This document shows, piece by piece, positions 11,301 to 21,565 of a stretch of 59,755 nt of DNA. The notes beneath the pieces were generated by a model. The model was not told the origin of the DNA. It made no database searches and saw only the letters and a program-made list of their open reading frames with translations. The translations under genes were made by a program, and so were the position numbers. This DNA comes from Desulfobacteraceae bacterium (lineage in GTDB: Bacteria > Desulfobacterota > Desulfobacteria > Desulfobacterales > SKZT01): assembly GCA_011389745.1 (NCBI GenBank), contig JAABTQ010000018.1:1-59755 (forward strand). Direction: 5' to 3'. Position 1 is the first letter of the stretch, and every line of letters begins with the position of its first letter.

Positions 11301-12719
11301 GATCTTGCTCATGGAAAACGGGTGGGGATAGGCCAAGCTGTAGGAATTCTTGCTGCCCAATCCATTGGAGAGCCCGGTACCCAATTGACCATGAGGACTT
11401 TTCATATTGGGGGTACCGCTAGCAGACGTGTCGAGCAGGCGGACATACGAGCCCGTGTTGAAGGTAACATCAAATTTATGGGTTTAAATGTAGTCAAGAA
11501 TGCTGAAAACAAATACGTGGTAATGAATCGGCGTGGTGGAGAATTCGCCATAGTAAGCGATACCGGACGTGAGCGGGAACGTTTTCCGGTAATTTATGGC
11601 GCCCATATTGTTGTTAACGACGGTGATCGCGTACAGCCGGGAGATTTGCTTGCTACATGGGATCCATTTACAACACCCATTATTACTGAAGTAAAAGGAT
11701 CGGTTAAGTTCGGTGATATTATTCCGGGGATTACAATGCAGGAAAAAGTTGACCCGGTCACAGGAAAATCAAGTCGAACCGTTATTGAGTCCAAGAGTTC
11801 TGAAATACGGCCAAGGATATCCATCAAGGATGAATCCGGCAAAACAGCCAGATTGCCGGAATCATCCGGCATGGCAAGGTACATCCTTCCGGTAAATGCG
11901 ATTTTGCTGATTGAAGAAGGTGATACGGTTAATGCCGGTGATGTGGTTGCCAAACTTCCCCGTGCCACAACCAAAACCAAGGATATTACCGGTGGTTTGC
12001 CCCGTGTCGCCGAGCTTTTTGAAGTTCGGAGGCCAAAGGAGGCAGCTGTTTTAAGTGAAATCGATGGCTATGTGTCTATCTCCAAAGGAACTAAAAAAGG
12101 TAAGCAGAAAGTCACCGTGACACCTGTGGATGTGGGCGAAAAACGGGAATACTTTATTCCTCGGGGTAAACATATTAATGTTTATGAAGGTGATTATATC
12201 CGGGCGGGTGAACCTTTGATCGGAGGTTCCGCCAATCCCCAGGACATCTTAAATATCAAAGGCGAAGTGGCTTTGGCCAAATATCTTGTCGATGAGGTGC
12301 AGGAGGTATACAGGCTTCAGGGCGTAAGAATTAACGATAAGCATATCGAGGTGATCGTAAGGCAGATGATGCGTCGTGTGAAAATTCTTGATGTTGGGGA
12401 TTCCGAATTTATTGTTGAAGAGCAGGTGGATAAAATCAGATTCGAACAGACAAATCGCGATGTGATTGAAATGGGCGGTAAACCAGCGGTAGCTGAACCG
12501 TTGATTCTCGGAATTACTAAGGCCTCTTTGAGCACGGATTCTTTTATTTCTGCGGCATCTTTTCAGGAAACAACGAAGGTACTGACAGATGCGGCTATTT
12601 CCGGATCTGAAGATCGTCTTCGTGGATTAAAGGAAAATGTGATCATGGGAAGGCTTGTCCCTGCCGGAACTGGGCTGATGGAATATATGGAATATAATCT
12701 GGGAAATGAACAGACTTAA
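8307..12719 (+). CDS. rpoC: DNA-directed RNA polymerase subunit beta'
   Basis: 1470 residues, full length. The N-terminal zinc site is [20 protein letters not shown]. The catalytic Mg-binding loop NADFDGD lies at residues 458-464. The trigger-loop and bridge-helix region is recognisable ([20 protein letters not shown]), and the second zinc site is in [15 protein letters not shown]. RpoC carries the active-site aspartates of RNA polymerase. AAGG lies 9-12 bases upstream of the ATG. It is the last gene before a 113-base gap leading to rpsL. Confidence 0.98.
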   Translation: METLYDFFAKPTDPKQYTGVKVSLASPEQIRQWSHGEIKKPETINYRTFKPERDGLFCAKIFGPTKDYECNCGKYKRMKHRGVICEKCGVEVIQSKVRRERMAHIDLATPVAHIWFLKSLPSKIGNLLDLTLKNLEKVLYFDNYIVIDPKETPLTRGQLLSDEKYHEARMEYAYNFEAGIGAESIKQMLENLDLEETYKQLRIEIRETGSVAKRQKLAKRLKIVDAFRRSGVDPIWMIMDVIPVLPPDLRPLVPLEGGRFATSDLNDLYRRVINRNNRLKRLMDLKAPGIIVRNEKRMLQEAVDVLFDNGRHGRVITGTNKRPLKSLSDTLKGKQGRFRQNLLGKRVDYSGRTVITIGPNLRLHQCGLPKKMALELFKPFVYYRLEQKGLVSTVKSAKKMVERETSEVWDTLDEVVNEYPVMLNRAPTLHRLGFQSFEPTLIEGKAIQLHPLVCTAFNADFDGDQMAVHIPLSVESQIEARILMLSSNNILSPANGSPIIVPSQDIVLGIYYMTRSRRTGGIEEKLPEFSNPNEVRVAYDAGIVKLHQPIVVRMNGEKFETTVGRILLWEIIPEDNLLYIQHIMVGDKNKAQKALMELKESKAFKKVVEIYSESQDRNSDGIIGLLRKDEFKRIYAIENDDVVDTVYAMNKGGISDVIEAENAFHIFGVINRQPDIPFSMVNRVMDKKSLRDLVDYAYRNLGPKATVILSDRLKDIGYKYSTLGGLSISIDAMIIPDSKWDMLKEAEKKVEEIGRQYTEGLITQGEKYNKVIDIWARATDEVANEMMAAMKKETVIDEFGHPVMGEDGNAMTAESFNPIYMMAESGARGSKDQMRQLAGMRGLMAKPSGEIIETPITANFREGLSVLQYFISTHGARKGLADTALKTANSGYLTRRLADVAQDCTVMEQDCGTMMGIEVKPLMEGGEVIQRLGERVLGRVTIEDVRDPMTEEVLIKSGEEIDEGATNLIEDSGLTTIRIRSVLTCNSIRGVCAKCYGRDLAHGKRVGIGQAVGILAAQSIGEPGTQLTMRTFHIGGTASRRVEQADIRARVEGNIKFMGLNVVKNAENKYVVMNRRGGEFAIVSDTGRERERFPVIYGAHIVVNDGDRVQPGDLLATWDPFTTPIITEVKGSVKFGDIIPGITMQEKVDPVTGKSSRTVIESKSSEIRPRISIKDESGKTARLPESSGMARYILPVNAILLIEEGDTVNAGDVVAKLPRATTKTKDITGGLPRVAELFEVRRPKEAAVLSEIDGYVSISKGTKKGKQKVTVTPVDVGEKREYFIPRGKHINVYEGDYIRAGEPLIGGSANPQDILNIKGEVALAKYLVDEVQEVYRLQGVRINDKHIEVIVRQMMRRVKILDVGDSEFIVEEQVDKIRFEQTNRDVIEMGGKPAVAEPLILGITKASLSTDSFISAASFQETTKVLTDAAISGSEDRLRGLKENVIMGRLVPAGTGLMEYMEYNLGNEQT

Positions 12720-12743
12720 AATGGATCCTAAACATAAAAATGC

Positions 12744-12770
12744 TTGACATTCAAAATTATTAGGTATAAC
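12744..12770 (+). promoter_or_regulatory. Candidate sigma-70 promoter upstream of rpsL
   Basis: A perfect -35 TTGACA at 12744-12749 is followed by TATAAC at 12765-12770. The 15-base spacer is short of the ideal 17. It lies in the 113-base rpoC-rpsL gap and would start the rpsL-rpsG unit. The boxes are seen; activity is inferred and the spacing weakens the call. Confidence 0.4.
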
Positions 12771-12832
12771 TAATAACACTTTGTCGAATCTGGACATTTG
12801 GGTTTATATCCAATTATAATTAAGAGGAAATA

Positions 12833-13204
12833 ATGCCGACAATAAATCAATTAGTAAGAAAAGGCAGAAAGCAGGTAAAAAAGAAGGCTACGACACCTGC
12901 ATTAAAAGGCGCTCCTCAGAAAAGAGGGGTTTGTACCCGAGTTTATACTTCTACACCGAAAAAACCTAATTCAGCTCTGAGAAAAGTTGCCAGGGTTCGG
13001 TTAACGACCGGTGTTGAGGTCACTGCCTATATTCCGGGTATCGGTCATAACCTGCAAGAGCATTCGGTTGTTTTGGTGCGTGGTGGTCGAGTTAAGGACC
13101 TTCCGGGTGTAAGATACCATATCGTCCGGGGAACCTTAGATACCCTGGGTGTTGCCGATAGAAAGCAGGGAAGATCGAAATACGGTGCTAAAAGACCAAA
13201 ATAA
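12833..13204 (+). CDS. rpsL: 30S ribosomal protein S12
   Basis: 123 residues, standard. It contains [20 protein letters not shown] with the lysine of the PKKPNS loop that is mutated in streptomycin resistance (wild type here), and [15 protein letters not shown]12 lies at the decoding centre. AGAGGAAATA precedes the ATG. It is the first gene of a shortened str operon (rpsL-rpsG-tuf) that lacks fusA. Confidence 0.98.
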   Translation: MPTINQLVRKGRKQVKKKATTPALKGAPQKRGVCTRVYTSTPKKPNSALRKVARVRLTTGVEVTAYIPGIGHNLQEHSVVLVRGGRVKDLPGVRYHIVRGTLDTLGVADRKQGRSKYGAKRPK

Positions 13205-13291
13205 TCGGCCATGTTGCTTTTTTTAGTGTAAGGTTAATTTTATTTTATTGAATCATGGATTGACAAATAAAAAATGCTGACGGTGTGAGTG

Positions 13292-13762
13292 ATGCCAAGA
13301 CGAAGAGAAGTGCCGGAGCGACCCATTATTCCGGATGGTCAATATAGTAACAAGCTGATATCAAAATTCATAAACTGTCTCATGCGGGATGGAAAAAAGA
13401 GTACTGCGCAGTCCCTTTTGTATGATGCTTTTAGTCTTATTGAAAAGAAAGCTAAGGAAAATCCGGTAAAAATTTTTGAGCAGGCTGTTGATAATGTGAG
13501 GCCGATCATAGAGGTTAAGTCCCGGCGGGTTGGGGGCTCTACATACCAGGTGCCCACGGAAATTCGGCCATCCCGAAGAACAGCCTTGGCTATTCGATGG
13601 ATTATCGGGTATACCCGAAACAGGTCGGAAAAAGGTATGTCACAGAAATTGGCCGGTGAGCTTCTGGATGCTTCAGGTAACAGAGGTGCTTCGGTTAAGA
13701 AAAAAGAAGATACGCATAAGATGGCAGAGGCAAATAAAGCGTTTGCCCATTTCCGTTGGTAA
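13292..13762 (+). CDS. rpsG: 30S ribosomal protein S7
   Basis: 156 residues, the usual S7 length. It begins [20 protein letters not shown] and contains [18 protein letters not shown], which binds the 3' major domain of 16S rRNA. S7 nucleates assembly of the 30S head. ATG 13292 was chosen; an in-frame GTG directly before it would add one residue. No strong Shine-Dalgarno is visible. The next gene is tuf, 115 bases on, where fusA would be expected. Confidence 0.96.
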   Translation: MPRRREVPERPIIPDGQYSNKLISKFINCLMRDGKKSTAQSLLYDAFSLIEKKAKENPVKIFEQAVDNVRPIIEVKSRRVGGSTYQVPTEIRPSRRTALAIRWIIGYTRNRSEKGMSQKLAGELLDASGNRGASVKKKEDTHKMAEANKAFAHFRW

Positions 13763-13800
13763 TTGGGATAACCAGTATAAATTAATTTTGAAAGATTCAG

Positions 13801-13859
13801 GGCAAAGAAAGCCGAAAAAACCTCGGTAAATTTCGGCTAAAGGATTTGCCTGTTTTTTT
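13801..13859 (+). terminator. Terminator-like hairpin between rpsG and tuf
   Basis: An outer stem GGCAAA (13801-13806) / TTTGCC (13845-13850) surrounds an inner stem AGCCGAAA (13810-13817) / TTTCGGCT (13831-13838). Seven T residues follow at 13853-13859. The stem plus T run has the shape of a rho-independent terminator or attenuator and ends 18 bases before the tuf ATG. It may uncouple tuf dosage from rpsLG. Leakiness is assumed because tuf and the S10 operon lie downstream. Confidence 0.6.
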
Positions 13860-13877
13860 GAAGGGGAGGAATATAAG

Positions 13878-15071
13878 ATGGCGAAGCAGAAGTTTGAGCG
13901 AACCAAGCCGCATGTCAACGTGGGAACGATCGGGCATATAGACCACGGAAAGACCACACTGACAGCTGCCATCACCAAGCACATGGCTTCCAAGGGAATG
14001 GCCAGCTATGTGCCCTTTGACCAGATTGATAAGGCACCTGAAGAAAAAGAGCGAGGGATAACCATTGCAACAGCGCATGTGGAATATGAGACGTCGAATC
14101 GACACTATGCCCATGTGGATTGTCCTGGTCATGCGGACTATATTAAAAACATGATTACCGGGGCGGCGCAAATGGATGGAGCAATTTTGGTGGTGGGAGC
14201 CGATGACGGTCCCATGCCCCAGACCCGTGAGCACATACTTCTGGCTCGGCAGGTAGGAGTGCCCAAGATTGTGGTGTTTTTGAACAAATGCGATATGGTT
14301 GATGATGAAGAGCTTATCGAGCTGGTGGAATTGGAGCTTCGTGAACTTCTGGACAAATATGAATTTCCGGGAGATGATACTCCGATAATCCGGGGAAGCG
14401 CATTAAAGGCATTGGAAAGTGATGATCCGAAAAGCGAAGAGACCAAATGTATTGACGAATTAATGGATGCCATAGATTCATATATTCCGGAGCCGCAGCG
14501 TGATATTGACAAGCCTTTTTTGATGCCGATCGAAGATGTTTTCAGTATTTCCGGTCGTGGTACGGTTGTGACAGGTCGGGTGGAACGAGGAATAATTCAT
14601 GTGGGAGACGCAGTGGAGATAGTTGGGATACGACCGACCCAAAAGACGGTATGTACTGGAGTAGAAATGTTTAGAAAGCTTTTGGATGAAGGGCGAGCCG
14701 GAGACAACATAGGGGTATTGTTGCGGGGGACCAAGCGTGAAGATGTAGAGCGAGGTCAGGTAGTGGCGGTACCAGGGAGCATAAATCCTCATACGAAATT
14801 TAAGGCCGAGGTTTATGTGTTAAGCAAGGAGGAAGGTGGTCGTCATACGCCATTTTTTACGGGATATCGTCCGCAGTTTTATTTCAGGACCACGGATGTG
14901 ACGGGGGTAGTGAGTTTGCCCGAAGGTGTAGAAATGGTAATGCCTGGAGACAATGTATCAATTGAGGCGGACCTGATCACTCCCATTGCGATGGAAAAAG
15001 AGGTGCGCTTTGCTGTTCGGGAGGGTGGCAGAACCGTTGGCGCAGGCGTCGTCGCTGAAATTATCGAATAA
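13878..15071 (+). CDS. tuf: Elongation factor Tu, copy 2 (complete)
   Basis: 397 residues. G1 is [11 protein letters not shown]3 DCPGHADY and G4 NKCD, with the effector region [18 protein letters not shown]-dependent carrier of aminoacyl-tRNA. AGGGGAGGA lies just upstream of the ATG. It sits at the end of a str operon without fusA, 18 bases before rpsJ, behind a terminator-like hairpin. Its 3' end is nearly identical at DNA level to the partial tuf at 1-79, so both copies are probably homogenised. Confidence 0.98.
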   Translation: MAKQKFERTKPHVNVGTIGHIDHGKTTLTAAITKHMASKGMASYVPFDQIDKAPEEKERGITIATAHVEYETSNRHYAHVDCPGHADYIKNMITGAAQMDGAILVVGADDGPMPQTREHILLARQVGVPKIVVFLNKCDMVDDEELIELVELELRELLDKYEFPGDDTPIIRGSALKALESDDPKSEETKCIDELMDAIDSYIPEPQRDIDKPFLMPIEDVFSISGRGTVVTGRVERGIIHVGDAVEIVGIRPTQKTVCTGVEMFRKLLDEGRAGDNIGVLLRGTKREDVERGQVVAVPGSINPHTKFKAEVYVLSKEEGGRHTPFFTGYRPQFYFRTTDVTGVVSLPEGVEMVMPGDNVSIEADLITPIAMEKEVRFAVREGGRTVGAGVVAEIIE

Positions 15072-15089
15072 TAAGGAAAATGATAAGGC

Positions 15090-15398
15090 ATGATGAATTC
15101 GAAAATAAGGATAAGATTAAAGGCATACGACCATAAGCTCCTTGACCAATCCGCGGCTGATATTCTTGATACAGCTAGAAAAACCGGAGCCAAGGTTGTG
15201 GGTCCGATTCCCTTGCCCACAAAAATTAACAAATACACAGTCTTAAAATCGCCTCATGTCGACAAAAAATCGAGAGAGCAGTTTGAGATTCGAACCCATA
15301 AACGCCTTTTGGATATCCTGGAGCCAACGCAGCAAACAGTGGATGCGCTAATGAAACTGGATCTTTCTCCGGGTGTGGATGTTGAGATAAAACTGTAA
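15090..15398 (+). CDS. rpsJ: 30S ribosomal protein S10 (NusE)
   Basis: 102 residues. It contains [18 protein letters not shown] and [20 protein letters not shown], both typical of S10. S10 is part of the 30S head and as NusE takes part in antitermination and contacts NusG. Two tandem ATGs (15090 and 15093) are possible starts; the Shine-Dalgarno (AAGG at 15085-15088 or 15073-15076) does not decide. First gene of the S10 operon, with no long S10 leader since tuf ends 18 bases earlier. Confidence 0.96.
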   Translation: MMNSKIRIRLKAYDHKLLDQSAADILDTARKTGAKVVGPIPLPTKINKYTVLKSPHVDKKSREQFEIRTHKRLLDILEPTQQTVDALMKLDLSPGVDVEIKL

Positions 15399-15418
15399 TA
15401 CGGAAAGCGTTAGAAATC

Positions 15419-16048
15419 ATGAGTAAAGGATTGATAGGAAAAAAGATAGGGATGACCTCCCTTTTTATGCCTGATGGCACCCATATACCGGTCACTGTTC
15501 TTGAGGTTGGACCGTGTACGGTCACCCAGATTAAAACCGTTGCTACTGATGGGTACGATTCACTTCAGTTAGGTTTTGGAAACAGAAGACCTAGCCGGGT
15601 AAACAAACCCTCTAAGGGGCACATGAAAAAGGCCGGAGACAAACTTTTCTCGAAACTTCGTGAATTCCCTGTGGACAACCCGGAAAATTTCAATTTGGGA
15701 CAAGAATTAAGTGTTGGGATGTTCGATGTTGGTGAAGCAGTGATGGTTACCGGGACCTCCAAAGGAAGAGGTTTCCAGGGAGTTGTTAAACGTCATGGGT
15801 TTCATGGTGGTAAAGATTCCCATGGATGCACAAGCCATCGGGTTCCTGGTTCCATTGGAACAAGTGCCTGGCCATCCCGGGTGAGTAAGGGAAAAAAAAT
15901 GCCCGGGCAATATGGTGTTGACCGCCATACGATCAAAAATCTTAAAATTGTCGATATCAGGCCGGAGCAAAACCTTTTACTCGTAAAAGGCGCAATTCCG
16001 GGTCCATCATCGGGAATGGTCCTGATTAAAAAACTCAAAGAGCGATAA
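15419..16048 (+). CDS. rplC: 50S ribosomal protein L3
   Basis: 209 residues, standard. It begins MSKGLIGKKIGMTSLF and contains GTSKGRGFQGVVKRHGFHGG and PGSIGTSAWPSRVSKGKKMP, the extension that reaches towards the peptidyl transferase centre. L3 is one of the earliest proteins in 50S assembly. It follows rpsJ by 20 bases. No strong Shine-Dalgarno is visible at this ATG, which suggests translational coupling to rpsJ. Confidence 0.97.
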   Translation: MSKGLIGKKIGMTSLFMPDGTHIPVTVLEVGPCTVTQIKTVATDGYDSLQLGFGNRRPSRVNKPSKGHMKKAGDKLFSKLREFPVDNPENFNLGQELSVGMFDVGEAVMVTGTSKGRGFQGVVKRHGFHGGKDSHGCTSHRVPGSIGTSAWPSRVSKGKKMPGQYGVDRHTIKNLKIVDIRPEQNLLLVKGAIPGPSSGMVLIKKLKER

Positions 16049-16130
16049 AGGGAAAATCCTTTTAACAGAATACGGGTTTGTCTCATAGGTGTTTACAACC
16101 CGTAACTTTTTTAAGTGGAAGAGGAATATT

Positions 16131-16754
16131 ATGGCTGTGGTAGAGGTTATCAATACTGCGGGAGAAAAAGTGTCCGAAATTGAGCTTTCGGATGATATAT
16201 TCAGTGTCCCGATAAAAAAAGACGTGCTGCATGAGGTCGTTAAAATGCAGCTGGCTAATCGTCGTACAGCAACGGCTAAAGTTAAGCACCGCGGTGATGT
16301 AAAAGGAAGCACACGAAAGCTTTTTCGCCAAAAGGGAACGGGTCGTGCCAGACGAGGAGACGTAAAATCACCTCTTTTAAAAGGAGGAGGAGTTATATTC
16401 GGCCCTGATGGCAGAAAATATGCATATAAACCGCCTAAAAAAGTCAGACGGTTGGCACTCAAAATGGCTTTGAGCAGCAAGCTTCAGCAGAATGCATTAA
16501 AGGTAATAAATGATTTCGAACTTGATGAGATCAAAACCCGCAAGTTCACAAATATCATGAATGCCCTGGACCTTAATAAAGCGCTGATTATTACCGATAA
16601 AGATAACCGAAACTTGGAACTTTCTTCCAGAAATGTGCCCGAAGTTAAGGTGATGCGAACAGAAGGGCTGAATGTATACGATATTCTCAAGTACGATTAT
16701 CTTGTGTTAGTGCAGGGCTCCTTGGAGGGAATTGAAGGGAGGCTCTTGAGATGA
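16131..16754 (+). CDS. rplD: 50S ribosomal protein L4
   Basis: 207 residues from ATG 16131 ([19 protein letters not shown]). The central loop [20 protein letters not shown] lines the exit tunnel, and the C-terminal half has the L4 nucleotide-fold ([12 protein letters not shown]). The start is supported by AGAGGA at 16119-16123; a longer frame from 16089 has no such signal. L4 is an autoregulator of the S10 operon in enterobacteria; no such leader is seen here. It overlaps rplW by four bases. Confidence 0.96.
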   Translation: MAVVEVINTAGEKVSEIELSDDIFSVPIKKDVLHEVVKMQLANRRTATAKVKHRGDVKGSTRKLFRQKGTGRARRGDVKSPLLKGGGVIFGPDGRKYAYKPPKKVRRLALKMALSSKLQQNALKVINDFELDEIKTRKFTNIMNALDLNKALIITDKDNRNLELSSRNVPEVKVMRTEGLNVYDILKYDYLVLVQGSLEGIEGRLLR

Positions 16755-17041
16755 TAAATTATTACGATATGATCATAAGACCGGTGGTTACTGAAAAAAC
16801 GACGGAACAAAAAGAAAGCGATAACCAGATCACTTTTGAAGTTAATCCCAAAACGAACCGGATCGAGGTCAAAAGAGCAATCGAGAATATATTCAATGTC
16901 AAGGTAGATACTGTTCGCACCATGAATATCAAAGGCAAGGTGAAACGTCGTGGACGGGTTATTGGAAAGCGTAAAAACTGGAAAAAGGCCATCGTTACCC
17001 TGATGCCTGGCCAACGAATTGATTTCTTTGATGGAGTTTAA
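16751..17041 (+). CDS. rplW: 50S ribosomal protein L23
   Basis: 96 residues. Recognised by [15 protein letters not shown] at the N-terminus and the [20 protein letters not shown] segment. L23 sits at the tunnel exit and docks SRP and trigger factor. Its ATG overlaps the rplD stop (ATGA), which implies translational coupling. It is followed by rplB after 17 bases. Confidence 0.97.
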   Translation: MINYYDMIIRPVVTEKTTEQKESDNQITFEVNPKTNRIEVKRAIENIFNVKVDTVRTMNIKGKVKRRGRVIGKRKNWKKAIVTLMPGQRIDFFDGV

Positions 17042-17058
17042 GCAGGGGGTAAAATAAA

Positions 17059-17880
17059 ATGGCTGTTAAAAAAGTAAAACCAACGTCTCCGGGAAGACGA
17101 TTTCAAGTATACGCAAGGTTTGATGAGCTAACTGATAAAAAACCTGAAAAAGGGCTTCTTCAGCCGCTGAGTAAGTCTGGTGGTAGAAACGTAAACGGGC
17201 GAATTACCTGCTGGAAACGGGGTGGTGGACACAGACGTCACTATAGGATAATCGATTTTAAGCGTGATAAGGTAAATATTCCGGCAAAAGTTGCAGCTAT
17301 TGAATACGATCCTAATAGAAGTGCCCGGATAGCACTCTTGCATTATGTTGACGGTGAAAAACGCTACATTATCGCACCGGCCAAAATGGCAATCGGAGAT
17401 CAAATCATGGCCGGCGATAAGGCAGATATCAAACCTGGAAACGCATTACCCTTGAGCAATATTCCACTTGGGACGCAAATTCACAATATTGAATTGCGCC
17501 TTGGAAAGGGAGGACAGATTGTCCGCAGTGCCGGAGCTTATGCACAGTTGATGGCAAAAGAAGATCGCTACGCATTGATTAAGCTTCCTTCGGGAGAGGT
17601 TAGAAGGGTATTGGCTAGATGTATGGCGACTGTCGGCCAGGTGGGAAATGCCGAACATGAAGGTGTGGTTTTGGGCAAAGCCGGTCGCAAGCGATGGCTC
17701 GGCAAACGTCCAAGAGTTAGAGCGGTGGCCATGAACCCGGTTGATCATCCCATGGGGGGTGGAGAGGGAAGATCATCAGGAGGAAGACATCCTTGTTCGC
17801 CATGGGGTAAACCCACCAAAGGGTATCGAACAAGAAAAAAGAAAAATAATAACTTTATAGTTAAAAGACGCACTAAGTAA
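17059..17880 (+). CDS. rplB: 50S ribosomal protein L2
   Basis: 273 residues. It contains [20 protein letters not shown], the histidine-containing loop near the peptidyl transferase centre [20 protein letters not shown], and the C-terminal [10 protein letters not shown]2 is essential for subunit joining and peptide bond formation. The start is preceded by AGCAGGGGGTAA. It follows rplW by 17 bases and is 89 bases before rpsS. Confidence 0.98.
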   Translation: MAVKKVKPTSPGRRFQVYARFDELTDKKPEKGLLQPLSKSGGRNVNGRITCWKRGGGHRRHYRIIDFKRDKVNIPAKVAAIEYDPNRSARIALLHYVDGEKRYIIAPAKMAIGDQIMAGDKADIKPGNALPLSNIPLGTQIHNIELRLGKGGQIVRSAGAYAQLMAKEDRYALIKLPSGEVRRVLARCMATVGQVGNAEHEGVVLGKAGRKRWLGKRPRVRAVAMNPVDHPMGGGEGRSSGGRHPCSPWGKPTKGYRTRKKKNNNFIVKRRTK

Positions 17881-17969
17881 AGATCAGGTGATTGTGGGCT
17901 TGCTGATTTTCGCCGGATGAATGGAAAAGCTAAGGTGAAATACAGGCCGATTCATAAACAGGAGATATT

Positions 17970-18251
17970 ATGCCAAGGTCGTTAAAAAAAGGTCCCTTTA
18001 TTGATCTAAAGCTCGAAGAAAAAGTGTTGACAGCTCAGGAGAGTCGGAGCAATAAGGTCATTAAAACGTGGTCCCGGCGCTCTACGATTGTTCCCGAAAT
18101 GGTTGGCTTGACGCTTGCCGTTCACAATGGAAAAAAGTTTGTACCGGTTTTTGTCACTGAAAATATGGTCGGTCATAAGTTAGGCGAATTTTCACCTACC
18201 CGGACATTTTACGGCCATGCCGGAGATAAAAAGTCAAAACTTAAAAAGTAA
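17970..18251 (+). CDS. rpsS: 30S ribosomal protein S19
   Basis: 93 residues. It begins [18 protein letters not shown] and contains [20 protein letters not shown] and [13 protein letters not shown], the full S19 pattern. S19 binds the 30S head next to S13. AGGAGA precedes the ATG by six bases. It lies between rplB and rplV in standard S10-operon order. Confidence 0.98.
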   Translation: MPRSLKKGPFIDLKLEEKVLTAQESRSNKVIKTWSRRSTIVPEMVGLTLAVHNGKKFVPVFVTENMVGHKLGEFSPTRTFYGHAGDKKSKLKK

Positions 18252-18277
18252 ATTTACCGAAAAAGGGAAATGATGTC

Positions 18278-18616
18278 ATGGAGGTCAGAGCGGTAGCCAA
18301 ATATGTTCGTACGTCCCCGCAGAAAGTCAGAAAAATTATCGGGACTGTTAAAGGCAAACCGGTAGAAGATGCCTTGAATAAATTGAAGTTTATGCCACAG
18401 AAGGCCGCAGGCATATTGGAAAAGGTGGTTCGTTCAGCTGTAGCCAATGCAGAGGAAAAAGAAAATATGGATGTGGACCGGTTGGTTATTCACAATGTGT
18501 ATGCCGATCAGGGACCTTCCATGAAGCGATGGAGACCTAGAGCTAGAGGACGGGCAACAAGGATACTGAAAAGATCCGCACATATAACGGTTATTTTGGC
18601 TGAAGAGTCGTTGTAA
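18278..18616 (+). CDS. rplV: 50S ribosomal protein L22
   Basis: 112 residues, typical. The N-terminal fold begins [19 protein letters not shown], and the conserved beta-hairpin that lines the exit tunnel contains [19 protein letters not shown]22 is an early 50S assembly protein and contains the macrolide-sensitive loop; no insertion is seen there. It follows rpsS by 26 bases. Confidence 0.97.
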   Translation: MEVRAVAKYVRTSPQKVRKIIGTVKGKPVEDALNKLKFMPQKAAGILEKVVRSAVANAEEKENMDVDRLVIHNVYADQGPSMKRWRPRARGRATRILKRSAHITVILAEESL

Positions 18617-18637
18617 ACAAAAAAGGAGGATGAAAGC

Positions 18638-19291
18638 TTGGGCCAGAAAGTCAATCCCATTGGACTAAGGTTGGGTATCGTCAAAACTTGGGAGTCCCGC
18701 TGGTATTCGGATAAGAAATATTCCGAATATATTTTAGAGGATCATAAGATTCGGAAATTCATTAAGAAAAAACTTAATCATGCAGGAATATCCAAGATTG
18801 AAATCGAACGATCAGCCAAGCGAATCCGGCTTCGAATTTTTACAGCCAGGCCTGGAATAGTCATCGGAAAAAAAGGATCGGAAATCGAACTGCTCAAAAA
18901 AGAGCTTGAAAAGTGGGTTTCTCAGGAAGTGTCTATTGACATCCAAGAGGTAAGAAAGCCTGAAATTGATGCTCAGCTGGTTGCAGAGAATGTAGCACTT
19001 CAAATTGAGCGTCGGGTAGCTTTCCGGCGGGCTATGAAAAGAGGCGTTTCATCGGCAATGAGGTTTGGCGCATTGGGTGTAAAAATCATTTGCGCAGGTC
19101 GCCTTGGAGGCGCAGAAATGGCCAGAACGGAGTGGTATCGTGAAGGACGTGTTCCTCTTCATACCTTGAGAGCAGATATTGACTACGGATTTATCGAAGC
19201 CAAAACAACGTACGGAATAATCGGAGTGAAAGTTTTTGTATTTCACGGCGAGATATTAAAAAATGATCAAGTTGAAGTTGGAGCCAGATAA
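18638..19291 (+). CDS. rpsC: 30S ribosomal protein S3 (TTG start)
   Basis: 217 residues starting at TTG 18638 ([20 protein letters not shown]). The start is fixed by the conserved S3 N-terminus and by AAAAGGAGG at 18621-18629. A nearby ATG at 18630 is in another frame. The KH domain carries [15 protein letters not shown], and the C-terminal half contains [20 protein letters not shown]3 forms part of the mRNA entry channel. It is one of four ribosomal genes in this window that begin with TTG. Confidence 0.96.
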   Translation: MGQKVNPIGLRLGIVKTWESRWYSDKKYSEYILEDHKIRKFIKKKLNHAGISKIEIERSAKRIRLRIFTARPGIVIGKKGSEIELLKKELEKWVSQEVSIDIQEVRKPEIDAQLVAENVALQIERRVAFRRAMKRGVSSAMRFGALGVKIICAGRLGGAEMARTEWYREGRVPLHTLRADIDYGFIEAKTTYGIIGVKVFVFHGEILKNDQVEVGAR

Positions 19292-19331
19292 GGTCTCGAA
19301 AACTCGAAATTAATAACAGGAGATAAAGGAC

Positions 19332-19748
19332 ATGCTGAGTCCAAAGAAAGTTAAGTTCCGCAAACAGCAGAGAGGCCGAATGAAGGGTACTGCCATGAGG
19401 GGATCGTCGTTGAATTTTGGCGAGTACGGTCTTCAAGTTCTCGAATGCGGATATATCACGGCTAAACAAATTGAGGCAGCCCGTATTGCCATGACGCGGC
19501 ATGTTAAAAGGGGAGGGAAAATGTGGATTAGAATTTTTCCCGACAAGCCTGTTACCAAGAAACCTGCTGAAGTTCGAATGGGTAAGGGAAAAGGTGCTCC
19601 TGAAGCCTGGGTGGCAAAGGTTCTTCCGGGAAGAATTTTATATGAAATGGAGGGTGTGCCCAGAGATCTTGCTAAGGAGGCGCTTCGGTTGGCTTCTCAC
19701 AAGTTGCCGCTTAAAACGAAATTTGTTGAGAGGAGCGAATTGATATGA
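19332..19748 (+). CDS. rplP: 50S ribosomal protein L16
   Basis: 138 residues. It begins [19 protein letters not shown] and contains [14 protein letters not shown] and [23 protein letters not shown]16 helps position A-site tRNA and completes 50S assembly. CAGGAGATAAAGGAC precedes the ATG. It overlaps rpmC by four bases (ATGA), so translation is probably coupled. Confidence 0.98.
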   Translation: MLSPKKVKFRKQQRGRMKGTAMRGSSLNFGEYGLQVLECGYITAKQIEAARIAMTRHVKRGGKMWIRIFPDKPVTKKPAEVRMGKGKGAPEAWVAKVLPGRILYEMEGVPRDLAKEALRLASHKLPLKTKFVERSELI

Positions 19749-19948
19749 AAGCGAATGAAATGCGGGAACTCAGCCCGGATGAACTGGAACGTAAATTGTT
19801 GGATCTAAAACAGGAAATGTTTAATCTGCGATTTCGGCATGCGAGCGGCCAGCTTGAAAATCCCAGAAAGCTCGGGCAAACACGTAAAACAATCGCTCGT
19901 GCTCAAACGATCCTTAGGCAAACTCAGTTAAAAGGGAAAAAAGAATAG
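19745..19948 (+). CDS. rpmC: 50S ribosomal protein L29
   Basis: 67 residues, two-helix L29. It begins [19 protein letters not shown] and contains [20 protein letters not shown], the signature segment. L29 lies beside L23 at the tunnel exit. The start overlaps the end of rplP. GAGAGGAG upstream lies inside rplP. Confidence 0.97.
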   Translation: MKANEMRELSPDELERKLLDLKQEMFNLRFRHASGQLENPRKLGQTRKTIARAQTILRQTQLKGKKE

Positions 19949-19954
19949 ATTGCC

Positions 19955-20212
19955 ATGAAAAAACGAGGAATGAAAAGGCAGATGATAGGGAGTGTTGTCA
20001 GCGACAAGATGGATAAAACAATTGTTGTCTTGGTGGAACGTTTGGTTAAGCATCGGCTTTATCACAAATACATTAAAAGGCGTTCAAATTTCGCAGCTCA
20101 TGATGAGAACAACGTGTGTGGGATTGGCGATCGGGTGCTGATTACAGAATCAAGACCGCTAAGCAAAACCAAGCGCTGGCGTGTCAGCCAAATATTACAA
20201 AAAGCTGTTTAA
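19955..20212 (+). CDS. rpsQ: 30S ribosomal protein S17
   Basis: 85 residues as called from ATG 19955. The OB fold is recognisable as [20 protein letters not shown], and the C-terminal part carries [20 protein letters not shown]17 is a primary 16S rRNA-binding protein. The in-frame ATG 19970 (MKRQMIG) is an alternative start; AAAAGGGAAAAAAG upstream does not decide clearly. Six bases separate it from rpmC. Confidence 0.95.
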   Translation: MKKRGMKRQMIGSVVSDKMDKTIVVLVERLVKHRLYHKYIKRRSNFAAHDENNVCGIGDRVLITESRPLSKTKRWRVSQILQKAV

Positions 20213-20241
20213 AGCTATCTGATGGATAGAGGAAAAAGGCG

Positions 20242-20610
20242 ATGATTCAGACAGAGACAAGATTGACGGCGGCGGATAATTCGGGAGCCAAAGTATTATA
20301 TTGCATTAAAGTCTTAGGGGGCTCAAAGAGACGGTATGCAAGTATTGGTGATATTATCGTGGTCTCTATCAAGGAGGCTATTCCTAATGCCAAAGTCAAA
20401 AAGGGTCAGGTCATGAAAGCTGTGGTGGTTAGGACTAAAAAGGAAATTAAACGGCCTGACGGTTCTTATATTCGATTCGATGATAACTCGGCGGTTTTAA
20501 TTACTGCGAATAAAGAACCTGTTGGAACGCGTATTTTCGGGCCTGTTGCCAGGGAATTGCGAGCCAAGCGATTTATGAAAATTATATCCCTGGCCCCCGA
20601 AGTTTTGTAG
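20242..20610 (+). CDS. rplN: 50S ribosomal protein L14
   Basis: 122 residues, exact family length. It begins [20 protein letters not shown] and contains [20 protein letters not shown] and [14 protein letters not shown]14 forms an intersubunit bridge and is the docking site of the silencing factor RsfS. AGAGGAAAAAGGCG precedes the ATG. Confidence 0.98.
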   Translation: MIQTETRLTAADNSGAKVLYCIKVLGGSKRRYASIGDIIVVSIKEAIPNAKVKKGQVMKAVVVRTKKEIKRPDGSYIRFDDNSAVLITANKEPVGTRIFGPVARELRAKRFMKIISLAPEVL

Positions 20611-20632
20611 GGTCTTTCCGGAGAAGCGGACT

Positions 20633-20974
20633 ATGAAAAGTACAATTAAAAATACATGTTGCCATATCAAGAAAGATGACAAGGTAAAGGTCATCGCCGG
20701 CAAGGATAAAGGCAAAATCGGAAAAGTTTTGAAGGTGATTAGCAAAAAAAACCGTGTGCTGGTTGAAAATGTTAACATCATCAAACGTCATTCGAGGCCG
20801 TCGGCAAAGAACCGGCAGGGAGGAATTGTCGAAGGTGAGGCACCTCTTCACTGGTCCAACTTGATGTTGATCTGTAATAAGTGTTTAACCCCAAGTCGCA
20901 TTCAGATGCAACGATTAGAGGATGGCAAAAAGGTGCGTACGTGTCAAAAGTGTAAAGAGATCGTCGACGCCTGA
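20633..20974 (+). CDS. rplX: 50S ribosomal protein L24
   Basis: 113 residues. The N-terminal KOW domain reads [21 protein letters not shown]; the C-terminal part has two CxxC pairs (CNKC and CQKC), a zinc-ribbon-like ending common in many bacterial L24 proteins. L24 initiates 50S assembly. The N-terminal stretch [14 protein letters not shown] is longer than in enterobacterial L24 and contains an extra Cys pair. CCGGAGAAGCGG precedes the ATG. Confidence 0.96.
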   Translation: MKSTIKNTCCHIKKDDKVKVIAGKDKGKIGKVLKVISKKNRVLVENVNIIKRHSRPSAKNRQGGIVEGEAPLHWSNLMLICNKCLTPSRIQMQRLEDGKKVRTCQKCKEIVDA

Positions 20975-21006
20975 TACGCCTTTAGAGTAATTGCCGGAGG
21001 AAAATG

Positions 21007-21546
21007 ATGTCAGATATTAAAAATATTTATGAAGAGCAAGTGATTCCAAAGTTAACGGAAACCTTCAGTTATAAGAATGTGATGGAGGTTCCAAAGCTTA
21101 AAAAGATTGTATTGAACATGGGACTAGGGGAGGCCATTCAAAACATTAAGGTTCTTGATGCTGCAGCGGAAGAACTTAAGATGATTGCCGGTCAGAAACC
21201 CGTAATCACTCGTGCCAAGAAATCGATAGCAGCCTTCAAACTAAGAGCGGGTATGCCTATTGGTTGTATGGTCACACTCAGACGGCAGAGGATGTACGAT
21301 TTCCTGCAAAAGCTTATCAATATTGCTCTTCCGCGAGTCCGAGATTTTAGAGGCATTTCCGGTAAAGCAATGGATGGGTTTGGAAACTACTCGTTGGGTA
21401 TAAAAGAGCATATCATTTTTCCCGAAATCGAATATGACAAAATCGATCAGATAAAAGGATTAAACATCACGATTGTGACATCTGCTAAAAACGATCGTGA
21501 GGGAAAAGAATTGCTCAGGCTAATGGGTATGCCCTTCAGGAATTAG
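21007..21546 (+). CDS. rplE: 50S ribosomal protein L5
   Basis: 179 residues from ATG 21007. ATG 21004 is in frame one codon earlier, but GGAGG at 20996-21000 is better spaced for 21007. It contains [35 protein letters not shown] and [19 protein letters not shown]5 binds 5S rRNA and contacts P-site tRNA. It lies 30 bases after rplX. Confidence 0.97.
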   Translation: MSDIKNIYEEQVIPKLTETFSYKNVMEVPKLKKIVLNMGLGEAIQNIKVLDAAAEELKMIAGQKPVITRAKKSIAAFKLRAGMPIGCMVTLRRQRMYDFLQKLINIALPRVRDFRGISGKAMDGFGNYSLGIKEHIIFPEIEYDKIDQIKGLNITIVTSAKNDREGKELLRLMGMPFRN

Positions 21547-21565
21547 GAACTATAAGGAGGAAGTT

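Noticed and set aside
13763-13877. Possible fusA remnant between rpsG and tuf
   Set aside because: Only 115 bases are present and none translate to EF-G motifs; the interval is taken up by a hairpin and the tuf ribosome binding site.
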